Assembly (NCBI RefSeq): GCF_000719285.1
Contig: NZ_JOFS01000039.1
Coordinates: 1 to 64,000 of the forward strand
Origin: Streptomyces bicolor
GTDB lineage: Bacteria; Actinomycetota; Actinomycetes; Streptomycetales; Streptomycetaceae
DNA: 64,000 nt
Direction of reading: 5' to 3'
In this document: one piece after another, positions 25,565-33,588 of the stretch
How the letters are laid out: every line of letters begins with the position of its first letter
Position numbering within the stretch: position 1 is the stretch's first letter
The notes under the pieces: generated by a model
Seen by the model: the letters and a program-made list of their open reading frames with translations, nothing else
The model's database searches: none
What the model was told of the DNA's origin: nothing
Translations under genes and position numbers: made by a program

Positions 25565-26038
25565 CTAAACCTTGCTGTGCGAGAACAGCTTCAACACCGG
25601 CACCCCCACCTTGTGCCGAGCCCTCGACGCCCAGTCCCGGTGGAAGAACTCCTCCACGTAATGGGGGTCGGTCAACACGATCACCTCATCCGCACCGACC
25701 TCGTCCACCACAGCCTTCAGCGCATCCAGCGGATGGTCCTCCAGCAACCGCCCCTCCGCCGCAGCCCCAGCGGAGCGCAACGCCGTGAGCGACACCTCCA
25801 GCGCCCGCTCCCCCGTGCTCATCGCCTCCTCGCCCTCCGGCGTCCTCCCCTCCCGGACGGCCTCGTCCAGCTCGCCGAGGGCGATGTCGTCGATGGCGCG
25901 CAGCAGCCTGTCGGCCTGCTCGCCGCGCGGCTGGAGCAGCACGTGGAAGGAGACTTCCTCGTCCCCGTGCAAGGTGGTGACGAACTCCACGTCGGCGGAC
26001 GTCAGGGCCTTCTCGATCATCAAAACGCTTGTGAACAC
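25565..26038 (-). CDS. UspA-like small protein
   Basis: This 157-residue cytosolic protein starts at GTG 26038 (ATG 26020 is an alternative). The C-terminal half, DALKAVVDEVGADEVIVLTDPHYVEEFF and ARHKVGVPVLKLFSH, resembles the end of universal stress protein folds, where a Gly/Ser-type nucleotide loop precedes the last strand. The N-terminal half does not match the standard Usp start. Function is not assignable beyond a possible nucleotide-binding or stress role. Confidence 0.65.
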   Translation of the reverse strand: MFTSVLMIEKALTSADVEFVTTLHGDEEVSFHVLLQPRGEQADRLLRAIDDIALGELDEAVREGRTPEGEEAMSTGERALEVSLTALRSAGAAAEGRLLEDHPLDALKAVVDEVGADEVIVLTDPHYVEEFFHRDWASRARHKVGVPVLKLFSHSKV

Positions 26039-26067
26039 CGGGCGCCCCTTCTGAGGAAACCATCCTG

Positions 26068-26085
26068 CCCCGTGCTCGCACGGGG
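26068..26085 (+). terminator. GC hairpin followed by T-run
   Basis: The stem CCCCGTG/CACGGGG with loop CTCG is followed after eight bases by TTTTT. A second stem GGCGGAA/TTCCGCC lies at 26107-26138. They separate the leftward RibD-like gene from the UspA-like gene and could end transcription of the former. Confidence 0.4.
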
Positions 26086-26183
26086 GCTGCGATTTTTAGT
26101 GTGCCCGGCGGAAGCTAAACGGAACGGTGGATTCCGCCGTTTTCAGGACCACGGCGACGATGGAACCCATGTCCGGACCAACC

Positions 26184-27131
26184 TCACCTCCGCCGGTACC
26201 GACCGAACAGAAAGCCTTCCTCCTCCATGAGGGACGCCAGCTCGAACCGTTTGGGGACCGCCACCGAGGGCCCGCCGGCGATACGCTGGGCGTCGCCGGC
26301 AGTGAGCATCGGGGAGATCGTCAGACAGAGCTCGTCGAGCACACCGGCGGCCACCAGCTGGCCGAGCAGCCGTGGCCCGCCCTCGGTCAGCAGCCGGGTG
26401 TGGCCCAGCTCGGCGAGGGCCTGGACGGCACGGACGGGGTCCACGCCGACGCCGTCACCGGCGATCACCACCTGTGTCGCACCCGCCTTCTCCGCGGCGG
26501 CGATCCGGTCCGGGGCCGCGGCGGCGCCCGTGAGGATCAGCGTGGGCACGGCGGGCGAGGTGAAGAGCGGAAGGGTGTAGTCCAGATCCAAGCTCGCGCT
26601 GACCACCGCGATGGCCGGCGCGGGCTCCTGCCCGGCAGCCCGGCGCGCCTCCGCGAACTCCGCACGCGCGCGTGCCGGACGGTACCCCTCCTGACGTACC
26701 GTTTCGGCACCCACGATCACGACGTCCGCCAGCGCCCGCAGCGTGCCGAAGATCCGCATGTCGGCCGCGCAGGAGATGGGCTGCGAACGCCCGTCGTGCT
26801 GGGCGGCGCCGTCCAGCGTGGACACCATGTTCGCCCGCAGCCAGGGCTGGCCGCCGCCGGGCGCCGGGCGGGGATAGGCGTAGGCGACGGCGAGCTCGGC
26901 GAGGCTCCACTCCCGGTCGACCAGGTCGGCGCCGGGCTGCACCGGGCCACCGTCCCCGGCCACCCGGCCCACAGGTCCACCACCGGACGCGCCGGGGTCC
27001 GTACTCTCAGCGCCCCCACCGGGAGCACCGGTCACAAGCCCCCCTTCGGCAGCTCCACTCCCGTCGTCCCCGGGGGAACCGCCGGAGGCCCTCGCTGCTG
27101 TTTCGTCAATCACAGGGAACAGGCGTCGCAT
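26184..27131 (-). CDS. RibD C-terminal-like pyrimidine/dihydrofolate reductase family protein
   Basis: This 315-residue protein contains one RibD_C/DHFR-like domain: LRANMVSTLDGAAQ near residue 95, DVVIVGAETVRQEGYRPARA near 135 and LLTEGGPRLLGQLVAAG near 245. These form the NADPH and substrate pocket of 5-amino-6-(ribosylamino)uracil reductases. A Gly/Ala/Pro-rich low-complexity stretch of about 60 residues sits at the N-terminus. It lacks the deaminase half of RibD and lies away from riboflavin genes, so a role outside riboflavin synthesis is possible. It is divergent from zapE with 37 bp between starts. Confidence 0.8.
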   Translation of the reverse strand: MRRLFPVIDETAARASGGSPGDDGSGAAEGGLVTGAPGGGAESTDPGASGGGPVGRVAGDGGPVQPGADLVDREWSLAELAVAYAYPRPAPGGGQPWLRANMVSTLDGAAQHDGRSQPISCAADMRIFGTLRALADVVIVGAETVRQEGYRPARARAEFAEARRAAGQEPAPAIAVVSASLDLDYTLPLFTSPAVPTLILTGAAAAPDRIAAAEKAGATQVVIAGDGVGVDPVRAVQALAELGHTRLLTEGGPRLLGQLVAAGVLDELCLTISPMLTAGDAQRIAGGPSVAVPKRFELASLMEEEGFLFGRYRRR

Positions 27132-27168
27132 GTCATGGAGTGTGGCACGGCCCTTACCATGGTGAACC

Positions 27169-28281
27169 GTGTCGTCCTCCTCCGCCGCCTCCGGTCCGCA
27201 CCCGATAGCCGAAGCGAGCCCGCCGTCCCTGTGCGCCCGTGAGCCGCACGTGCCCGCGGACCGCCTCGTCGCCGAGATGGTGCCGCCGCCGCGCTTCGAC
27301 TCGGTCCGGTTCAGCACGTACATCCCGGACCCGAACCAGCCCAGCCAGACCGAGGCGGTCGGCGTGCTGGAGTCCTTCGCGGGCGGGCTCGGCGGGGCGC
27401 ACGCCAGCGGTGCCGGGAAGACCGGCAGGCGCGGCTTCCTCGGGTTCGGCCGGTCCAAGGCCCCCAAGACCCCGGCCGGGCCCCGCGGCGTCTACCTCGA
27501 CGGCGGCTACGGCGTCGGCAAGACCCATCTGCTCGCCTCCCTCTGGCACGCCACCCCGGCCGAGCCCTCCCTCAAGGCCTTCGGCACCTTCGTGGAGCTG
27601 ACGAACCTCGTCGGCGCCCTCGGCTTCCAGCAGACGGTGCAGACCCTTTCCGGCCACCGCCTCCTGTGCATCGACGAGTTCGAGCTGGACGATCCCGGCG
27701 ACACCGTCCTCGTCTCCACCCTGCTCGGCAAGCTGGTCGACGCGGGCGTCGCGCTCGCCGCCACCTCCAACACCCTGCCGGGCAAGCTCGGCGAGGGCCG
27801 TTTCGCGGCGGCCGACTTCCTGCGCGAGATCCAGGGCCTGTCGGCGCACTTCCGCCCGCTGCGCATCGACGGCGAGGACTACCGCCACCGCGGCCTGCCC
27901 GAGGCGCCGGCGCCGTACTCCGACGAACAGGTGACGAAGGCGGCGTACGCCACCGAGGGCGCCTCGCTCGACGACTTCCCGCACCTGCTGGACCACCTGG
28001 CCCGGGTCCACCCCAGCCGCTACGGCGCGCTGACCGACGGGCTCAAGGCGGTCTGTCTGACCGATGTGCAGCCGATTCCCGACCAGTCGACGGCCCTGCG
28101 TCTCGTCGTGCTCGCCGACCGGCTCTACGACCGCGAAGTCCCCGTTCTGGCCTCGGGACTGCCCTTCGACAAGCTCTTCAGCGAGGACATGCTGAAGGGC
28201 GGCTACCGCAAGAAGTACTTCCGCGCCATCTCGCGTCTCACCGCCCTGGCGCGCGACGCGAGGGGCCTCGTCACCGCCTGA
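27169..28281 (+). CDS. zapE: Cell division protein ZapE (AFG1-type ATPase)
   Basis: This 370-residue AFG1/ZapE ATPase has the Walker A motif GGYGVGKTH near residue 113 and Walker B LLCIDEFELDD near 165, followed by LAATSNTLPGKLGEGRF. A Gly/Lys-rich insertion lies before the P-loop. The GTG start at 27169 is one option; HVPADRLVAEMVPP marks where conservation likely begins. In other bacteria ZapE acts on the Z-ring; in Streptomyces the role is not clear from sequence. Confidence 0.85.
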   Translation: MSSSSAASGPHPIAEASPPSLCAREPHVPADRLVAEMVPPPRFDSVRFSTYIPDPNQPSQTEAVGVLESFAGGLGGAHASGAGKTGRRGFLGFGRSKAPKTPAGPRGVYLDGGYGVGKTHLLASLWHATPAEPSLKAFGTFVELTNLVGALGFQQTVQTLSGHRLLCIDEFELDDPGDTVLVSTLLGKLVDAGVALAATSNTLPGKLGEGRFAAADFLREIQGLSAHFRPLRIDGEDYRHRGLPEAPAPYSDEQVTKAAYATEGASLDDFPHLLDHLARVHPSRYGALTDGLKAVCLTDVQPIPDQSTALRLVVLADRLYDREVPVLASGLPFDKLFSEDMLKGGYRKKYFRAISRLTALARDARGLVTA

Positions 28282-28297
28282 CGCCCCTAACTTGTCT

Positions 28298-28320
28298 ACT
28301 CCCCCTGGTCAAGGGGGAGT
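28298..28320 (+). terminator. Hairpin after zapE
   Basis: A perfect 9-bp stem ACTCCCCCT/AGGGGGAGT with loop GGTCA begins 17 bp after the zapE stop. It probably ends that transcript and isolates the next operon, whose promoter must lie in 28321-28460. There the direct repeat TTGACCAACGGTTGACCAAG occurs. Confidence 0.6.
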
Positions 28321-28473
28321 TCAAGCCATCTCACCCTCGCATTTCAGGCTCTCTTCAGGTCGAAACGTTAAGTTAACCCTGCAAACAACTTTGCCGGGCT
28401 AATGTGTTTCTTGACCAACGGTTGACCAAGTGTTGGCTCGCGCAAGAGGTGTGGACTGACTGGAGGGGGGCGC

Positions 28474-28878
28474 ATGTTCCGAGGTACGACGGCCCGGACC
28501 GCGATTTCGATCCTCGCCGCCGTCCTGGTCGCCCTCCAGCTCTTCGCACCCACCGCGTCCTTCGCAAAGGCGCACACGGTCAGTCAGGCAGAGGCCAAGG
28601 CCCAGCCCGGAATCAAGCTCTCCAAAAAGGCGCTGCGCGACGAAACCCTCACGGCACGCCACTGCATACCGTCGGGCGATGGGGACCCGACCGGTCCGCT
28701 GCGCACCCGTGACCGTATGCGCGTCGCCGATTCCGGGCCCGAGGCGCCCTACCGGCCCCTGCTCACCCGGGACCCCGCGGCCCAGCACGAGCCGGTCACA
28801 TCCGGCACCGCGCACCAGCGCACGTCGAGACCCCCGGCGTCGCACACTCCGGCCGCGCTGCAGGTCTTCCGCTGCTGA
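28474..28878 (+). CDS. Small secreted protein of unknown function
   Basis: This 134-residue protein has a good GGAGGGG ribosome-binding site. It begins with a signal peptide: RGTTARTAISI, a hydrophobic run to residue 26 and a cleavage-like SFAKA. The rest is polar, rich in Arg, Pro and His, with two Cys near the middle and end. I recognise no family. It is 77 bp before the carbonic anhydrase gene and likely in its operon. Confidence 0.6.
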   Translation: MFRGTTARTAISILAAVLVALQLFAPTASFAKAHTVSQAEAKAQPGIKLSKKALRDETLTARHCIPSGDGDPTGPLRTRDRMRVADSGPEAPYRPLLTRDPAAQHEPVTSGTAHQRTSRPPASHTPAALQVFRC

Positions 28879-28955
28879 GAAGCACAGCAGTCCCCCCACC
28901 CCTGTCATGTAAACCCCGACGCGCCACCGAGGCGCGCCAGGAGGAGTCACCACAC

Positions 28956-29534
28956 ATGCAGCCCCTCATCGACAACGCCCGTATGTTCGGACAGCGCCCT
29001 GAGGAGTTCGCCAAGCTGGCCGCAGGGCAGTCCCCGCAGGTCCTGTTCATCACCTGCTCCGACTCCCGGGTCGTTCCGGCCCTGATCACGGGCGCCCGGC
29101 CCGGCGAGCTCTTCGAGCTGCGCACCGCGGGCAACATCGTTCCGCCGTACGCCTCCGAGCACCCCACCAGCGAGGCGGCCACCATCGAGTACGCCGTGGA
29201 GGTCCTCGGCGTCAGCGACATCGTGGTCTGCGGCCACTCCCACTGCGGGGCCGTCGGCGCGCTGGTGCGCGGCGACGACCTGGACGCCGTGCCGGCCGTG
29301 CGCGACTGGCTCGCGCAGGCCAGCCCCCGCCCGACCGGTGCCGTCGAGGACCCGGAGGTCGCCGAGGGCGTCCAGGCCCACGTGCTGGCCCAGATCCTGC
29401 GACTGCGCTCGTACCCGTTCATCGAGAAGAAGCTGAAGGAGCGTCAACTGACCCTGCACGCGTGGTACTACGAGGTCCACAAGGGCGCCGTGCGCGCCCA
29501 CAGCGCCGAGACCGACGCGTTCGAGGCCCTGTGA
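28956..29534 (+). CDS. Beta-class carbonic anhydrase
   Basis: This 192-residue enzyme interconverts CO2 and bicarbonate. The zinc ligands and catalytic pair are visible: Cys34 and Asp36 in CSDSRV, and His/Cys in CGHSHCGAVGAL near residues 90-101. GAGGAG precedes the ATG. The stop codon overlaps the GTG of the SulP transporter gene by 4 bases, which strongly suggests a functional pair moving and hydrating bicarbonate. Confidence 0.93.
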   Translation: MQPLIDNARMFGQRPEEFAKLAAGQSPQVLFITCSDSRVVPALITGARPGELFELRTAGNIVPPYASEHPTSEAATIEYAVEVLGVSDIVVCGHSHCGAVGALVRGDDLDAVPAVRDWLAQASPRPTGAVEDPEVAEGVQAHVLAQILRLRSYPFIEKKLKERQLTLHAWYYEVHKGAVRAHSAETDAFEAL

Positions 29535-30997
29535 TCGCCATGATGACCAAATACCCTCACCTGCGGCAGGACTTCGCCGCCTCGTTGGTCGTCTTCCTCG
29601 TCGCGCTGCCGCTGTGCGTCGGCGTGGCCGTCGCCTCCGGAGTCCCGGCCGAGCTCGGGCTCGTCACCGGCATCGTGGGCGGCATCGTCACCGGCATGAT
29701 GCGCGGCAGCAGCCTTCAGGTCTCCGGACCCGCCGCCGGTCTGACCGTGCTGGTCTTCGAGGCCGTGCAGGAGTTCGGACTGCCGGTGCTCGGCGTGCTG
29801 GTGCTCGCCACCGGCGTGCTCCAGCTCCTGATGGGCGCCCTGAAGCTGGGGCGCTGGTTCCGGGCCATCTCGGTCTCCGTCGTCGAGGGCATGCTGGCCG
29901 GTATCGGCCTTGTGCTCATCGCCGGGCAGCTCTACTCGGTCGCGGACGCCAAGGCGCCCGCGTCCGGCCTGGAGAAGATAATCGGGCTCCCCGGAGCACT
30001 GGTCCAGGCCGTGCAGAACACCGAGGCGCTGGCCTCGATCGCGCTGGGCGCCGGCACCATCGCGGTGCTAGTGCTGTGGAAGCGGATGCCGCGCAAGGTG
30101 CGCACGGTTCCCGGTCCGCTCGCCGCGGTAGGCCTGGCGACGCTGGTCGCCGCGGCCTTCTCGCTGCCGGTCGCCACCGTCGAGGTCAAGGGCCTGCTGG
30201 GATCCATCCAGCCGCCGTCCCTGAGCGCCTTCGGCGAACTGGCGGACGTCGGTGTGCTCGCCACGATCGTCGCCTTCACGCTCATCGCGTCGGCCGAGTC
30301 GCTGTTCAGCGCGGCGGCCGTGGACCGGCTGCACGACGGGCCGCGCACCGAGTACGACAAGGAGCTGATGGCGCAGGGCGCCGGCAACACCGTCTGCGGT
30401 GTGCTCGGCGCGCTGCCGATGACCGCGGTCATCGTGCGCAGCTCCGCCAACGTCCAGGCGGGTGCGAAGACCAAGGCGTCCCGTGTCATGCACGGCGTGT
30501 GGCTGCTGCTCTTCGCGGCGCTGCTGCCCGCCACGCTGGCTCTGATCCCGATACCCGCGCTGGCCGGCATCCTGGTCTACTCCGGCTGGAAGCTGATCCC
30601 CTTCCGGGGCATCGTCTCCCTGTGGCGCGGCCACCGGGGCGAGGCGCTGATCCTCGTGGTCACCGCCGTCTCCATCGTCGCGGTGAACATGTTCGAGGGC
30701 GTGCTGATCGGTCTGGCCCTGTCGGTCGCCAAGACCGCCTGGGAGGCCTCGCACGTGAAGCTGGAGGTCATAGACAAGGGCGCCGGACCCATCCAGGCGT
30801 ACCTGTCGGGCAACGCGACCTTCCTGAGGCTGCCGAAGATCCTCGACAGCCTGGAGGCCCTGCCTCAGGACCGCCCGGTGGAGCTGGACCTGTCCGGACT
30901 GCACCACCTCGACCACGCCTGCCGCACGGCCCTGGAGAGCTGGGCCGAGCGGCACAGCGCGGCCGGCACGGAACCGGTGCGGGTCACCGCGCCCTGA
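29531..30997 (+). CDS. SulP-family (SLC26) anion transporter, probable bicarbonate carrier
   Basis: The GTG at 29531 overlaps the carbonic anhydrase stop; ATGs follow at 29540 and 29543. The 488-residue protein has the SulP core of about 10-14 helices with VSGPAAGLTVLVFE (anion-site region) and GNTVCGVLGALPMTAVIVRSSANV. The C-terminal tail from about residue 415 is a short STAS-like domain (VELDLSGLHHLDHACRTALE). Coupling to carbonic anhydrase points to bicarbonate rather than sulfate. Confidence 0.88.
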   Translation: MIAMMTKYPHLRQDFAASLVVFLVALPLCVGVAVASGVPAELGLVTGIVGGIVTGMMRGSSLQVSGPAAGLTVLVFEAVQEFGLPVLGVLVLATGVLQLLMGALKLGRWFRAISVSVVEGMLAGIGLVLIAGQLYSVADAKAPASGLEKIIGLPGALVQAVQNTEALASIALGAGTIAVLVLWKRMPRKVRTVPGPLAAVGLATLVAAAFSLPVATVEVKGLLGSIQPPSLSAFGELADVGVLATIVAFTLIASAESLFSAAAVDRLHDGPRTEYDKELMAQGAGNTVCGVLGALPMTAVIVRSSANVQAGAKTKASRVMHGVWLLLFAALLPATLALIPIPALAGILVYSGWKLIPFRGIVSLWRGHRGEALILVVTAVSIVAVNMFEGVLIGLALSVAKTAWEASHVKLEVIDKGAGPIQAYLSGNATFLRLPKILDSLEALPQDRPVELDLSGLHHLDHACRTALESWAERHSAAGTEPVRVTAP

Positions 30998-31043
30998 CCG
31001 GCGCATCCCTGACCGACGTATGACTCCCGCTGAGGTGTGACCC

Positions 31044-31071
31044 GGTCCGGGGCCGTCCATGGCCCCGGACC
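31044..31071 (+). terminator. Strong hairpin after the SulP gene
   Basis: A perfect 11-bp stem GGTCCGGGGCC/GGCCCCGGACC with loop GTCCAT lies 46 bp after the SulP stop. No T-run follows. It probably ends the carbonic anhydrase operon. Confidence 0.6.
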
Positions 31072-31131
31072 AGACACCGGGCATATCGTTACAGGAGCAT
31101 GCGCAACGGGCCTCTCCGCGAGGAGGTCGTC

Positions 31132-32046
31132 ATGGTCGAGGAACTGCTGGGCGCGGCCGTGGGAGTGGCTGCCGCGGGAGCGGTGTACGTCGCGGCGGCG
31201 GCGCGGGTCGTCAAACAGTACGAGCGCGGGGTGGTGCTCCGGCTCGGACGGCTGGTGGGAGACGTACGGCCACCCGGATTCACCTTGATCGTTCCGATCG
31301 TGGACCGGCTGCACAAGGTCAACATGCAGATCGTCACGATGCCGGTGCCGGCCCAGGAGGGCATCACCCGGGACAACGTGACCGTGCGCGTGGACGCGGT
31401 CGTGTACTTCAAGGTGATCGACGCCGCGAACGCGCTCATCAGGGTCGAGGACTACAAGTACGCGGTCTCGCAGATGGCGCAGACATCACTGCGGTCGATC
31501 ATCGGCAAGAGCGACCTGGACGACCTGCTGTCCAACCGCGAGAAGCTCAACCAGGGCCTGGAGCTGATGATCGACAGCCCGGCCGTCGGCTGGGGCGTCC
31601 AGGTGGACCGCGTCGAGATCAAGGACGTGTCGCTGCCGGAGTCGATGAAGCGCTCCATGGCCCGGCAGGCGGAGGCGGACCGCGAGCGGCGGGCCCGCAT
31701 CATCAACGCGGACGCCGAGCTCCAGGCCTCCAAGAAGCTGGCCGAGGCCGCCCACCAGATGGCCGACGCCCCCTCCGCGCTCCAGCTGCGCCTGCTCCAG
31801 ACGGTGATGGCGGTGGCGGCGGAGAAGAACTCCACGCTGGTCCTGCCCATCCCGGTGGAGCTGCTGCGCTTCCTGGAGCGGGGCGAGGACCACGAGCAAC
31901 ACGTGAAGCGCACTCGGGAGCCGGACGCGGGTCACGCCCTGGAGGGCTCCGCGGAGAAAAACGCTCATCCGGCCGTCGAGCCCCCGGCAGAGCGGGACGT
32001 CGAGCGGACGGTCGAGGACATCATCGAGGACGCCACAGAGAAGTGA
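31132..32046 (+). CDS. Slipin (SPFH/band 7 protein)
   Basis: ATG 31132 follows GAGGAGG at 5-bp spacing. The 304-residue protein has one N-terminal membrane helix, then the SPFH domain (YERGVVLRLGRL, PGFTLIVPIVDRL, VRVDAVVYFKV), and a long charged helical region with QAEADRERRARIINADAE, the usual oligomerisation coiled coil. The last 50 residues are acidic and unlike slipins. It likely forms membrane scaffolds. No NfeD partner is encoded next to it. Confidence 0.88.
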   Translation: MVEELLGAAVGVAAAGAVYVAAAARVVKQYERGVVLRLGRLVGDVRPPGFTLIVPIVDRLHKVNMQIVTMPVPAQEGITRDNVTVRVDAVVYFKVIDAANALIRVEDYKYAVSQMAQTSLRSIIGKSDLDDLLSNREKLNQGLELMIDSPAVGWGVQVDRVEIKDVSLPESMKRSMARQAEADRERRARIINADAELQASKKLAEAAHQMADAPSALQLRLLQTVMAVAAEKNSTLVLPIPVELLRFLERGEDHEQHVKRTREPDAGHALEGSAEKNAHPAVEPPAERDVERTVEDIIEDATEK

Positions 32047-32136
32047 CACACGCTACGCGCGTGGTTCCCGTGGCTCATAGCAGGTGATAGACACGGCGGG
32101 GTCACAGTTCCTGTCCGCCAGCAGGAAGGTTTCCCC

Positions 32137-33525
32137 ATGCCCGAGAACACGACCGACGGCCGTCCGAGCCGTCGCCAACTCCTTTCCCGTACCGGTGCGT
32201 TGGGCGTGTCGATCGCCTTCGCCGGGAACCTCACCGAACTCTTCGCCGGAACCGCCGCCGCACAGCACCTGGGCCACACGGGATACGGCCCGCTGGTCCC
32301 CGACCCCAAGGGCCTGCTCGACCTGCCGGAAGGTTTCCGCTACCGGGTCCTGTCCCGCGAAGGCGAACCGCTCCGCTCCGGCGAGGGCCCCGTCCCCTCC
32401 AACCACGACGGCATGACCGCCCTGCCCGGCGCAAACGGCCGCGTCCACCTGGTCCGCAACCACGAGAACCGCACCACCGCGAGGATCCCCGTCCCGACCG
32501 TCGCCGGCCTCACCTACGACCCGGCGGGCAAGGGCGGCTGTACGAGCCTGACCCTCGACCGGCGGGGCCGCGTCCTGTCCGAACGGGTCGCCATCGCCGG
32601 TACGGCCGTCAACTGCGCGGGCGGCCCCACGCCTTGGGGCACCTGGCTGACCTGCGAGGAGACCGAGGACAGGGCGGGCACCAACGGCTACGCCAAGGAC
32701 CACGGCTTCGTCTTCGAGGTCGACCCGGCGAACCCGTACCGCTCCGGCGCGGTCCCGTTGACCGCGATGGGCCGCTTCCAGCACGAGGCGGTCGCGGTGG
32801 ACCCCCGGCACGGCATCGTCTATGAGACCGAGGACGCCTTCGAGAGGCCCTTCGGCCTCTTCTACCGCTTCCTGCCAAACGCGCCGCACGGCGGCCTCGG
32901 TTCCCTGCGCGCGGGCGGCCGCCTGCAGGCGATGCGGGTGCCGGGCGTCCCCGACCTGTCCTCGATCCAGGAGACGGGCGCGAGCTTCGAGAACATCGAG
33001 TGGGTCGACGTACCGGACCCGCTCGCCACCCGGACGCCCATCCGCCTCCAGGACTTCGGCCCGAAGGGCATCACCCACGCGCAGAAGCTGGAGGGCTGCT
33101 ACTGGGGCGGCCGGTCCGTCTACTTCGTCTCGTCCTTCGCCCGCAGCGCGGAGGGCTCGGCGGCGGACCACTACGGCCAGATCTGGCGCTACGACCCCGC
33201 CGCGCGCCGCCTGACCCTGGTGATCGTCTTCGGCCCGGACACGGACGTGCAGCTCCCGGGCGAGTCCCCGGACAACATCTGCCTCGCCCCCAGCGGAGGG
33301 CTGATGGTGTGCGAGGACGGCAACGGCGCCCAGCACGTGTTCGGCGTGACGCGGGGCGGCGAGGTGTACGCGATGGCGCGCAACGCCCAGAACCTTGGTA
33401 CCCCACAGGAGCCGGAGTGGGGCGAGTTCGCCGGGGTCACCTTCTCGCCCGACGGCGGGACGATGTACGTGAACTGCTACACGCCGGGCACGACGTTCGC
33501 GGTGACGGGACCCTGGCGCAGGTAG
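32137..33525 (+). CDS. PhoX-family alkaline phosphatase, Tat-exported
   Basis: This 462-residue protein carries a Tat-type signal (SRRQLLSRTGALGVSIAFAG) and the PhoX/DUF839 beta-propeller. Family hallmarks are HLVRNHEN near residue 104 and GGPTPWGTWLTCEE near 166, the Ca/Fe site region. PhoX enzymes release phosphate from organic esters outside the cell under phosphate limitation. No PhoP box can be claimed in the 90 bp upstream, though GTCACAGTTCCTGT there is only a weak half-match. Confidence 0.87.
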   Translation: MPENTTDGRPSRRQLLSRTGALGVSIAFAGNLTELFAGTAAAQHLGHTGYGPLVPDPKGLLDLPEGFRYRVLSREGEPLRSGEGPVPSNHDGMTALPGANGRVHLVRNHENRTTARIPVPTVAGLTYDPAGKGGCTSLTLDRRGRVLSERVAIAGTAVNCAGGPTPWGTWLTCEETEDRAGTNGYAKDHGFVFEVDPANPYRSGAVPLTAMGRFQHEAVAVDPRHGIVYETEDAFERPFGLFYRFLPNAPHGGLGSLRAGGRLQAMRVPGVPDLSSIQETGASFENIEWVDVPDPLATRTPIRLQDFGPKGITHAQKLEGCYWGGRSVYFVSSFARSAEGSAADHYGQIWRYDPAARRLTLVIVFGPDTDVQLPGESPDNICLAPSGGLMVCEDGNGAQHVFGVTRGGEVYAMARNAQNLGTPQEPEWGEFAGVTFSPDGGTMYVNCYTPGTTFAVTGPWRR

Positions 33526-33541
33526 CCGTCGCGGCCGCCGT

Positions 33542-33567
33542 ACCGGAGCGGAAGCCTGCTCTCCGGT
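33542..33567 (+). terminator. Hairpin after phoX-like gene
   Basis: The stem ACCGGAG/CTCCGGT of 7 bp with a 12-nt loop lies 16 bp after the stop and just before the kinase start region. Confidence 0.35.
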
Positions 33568-33588
33568 GCGTCATCTAACCTTTGCGGC

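Noticed and set aside
25565..26038. Indole-3-glycerol-phosphate synthase
   Set aside because: The protein is too short and lacks TrpC motifs; a Usp-like reading fits better.
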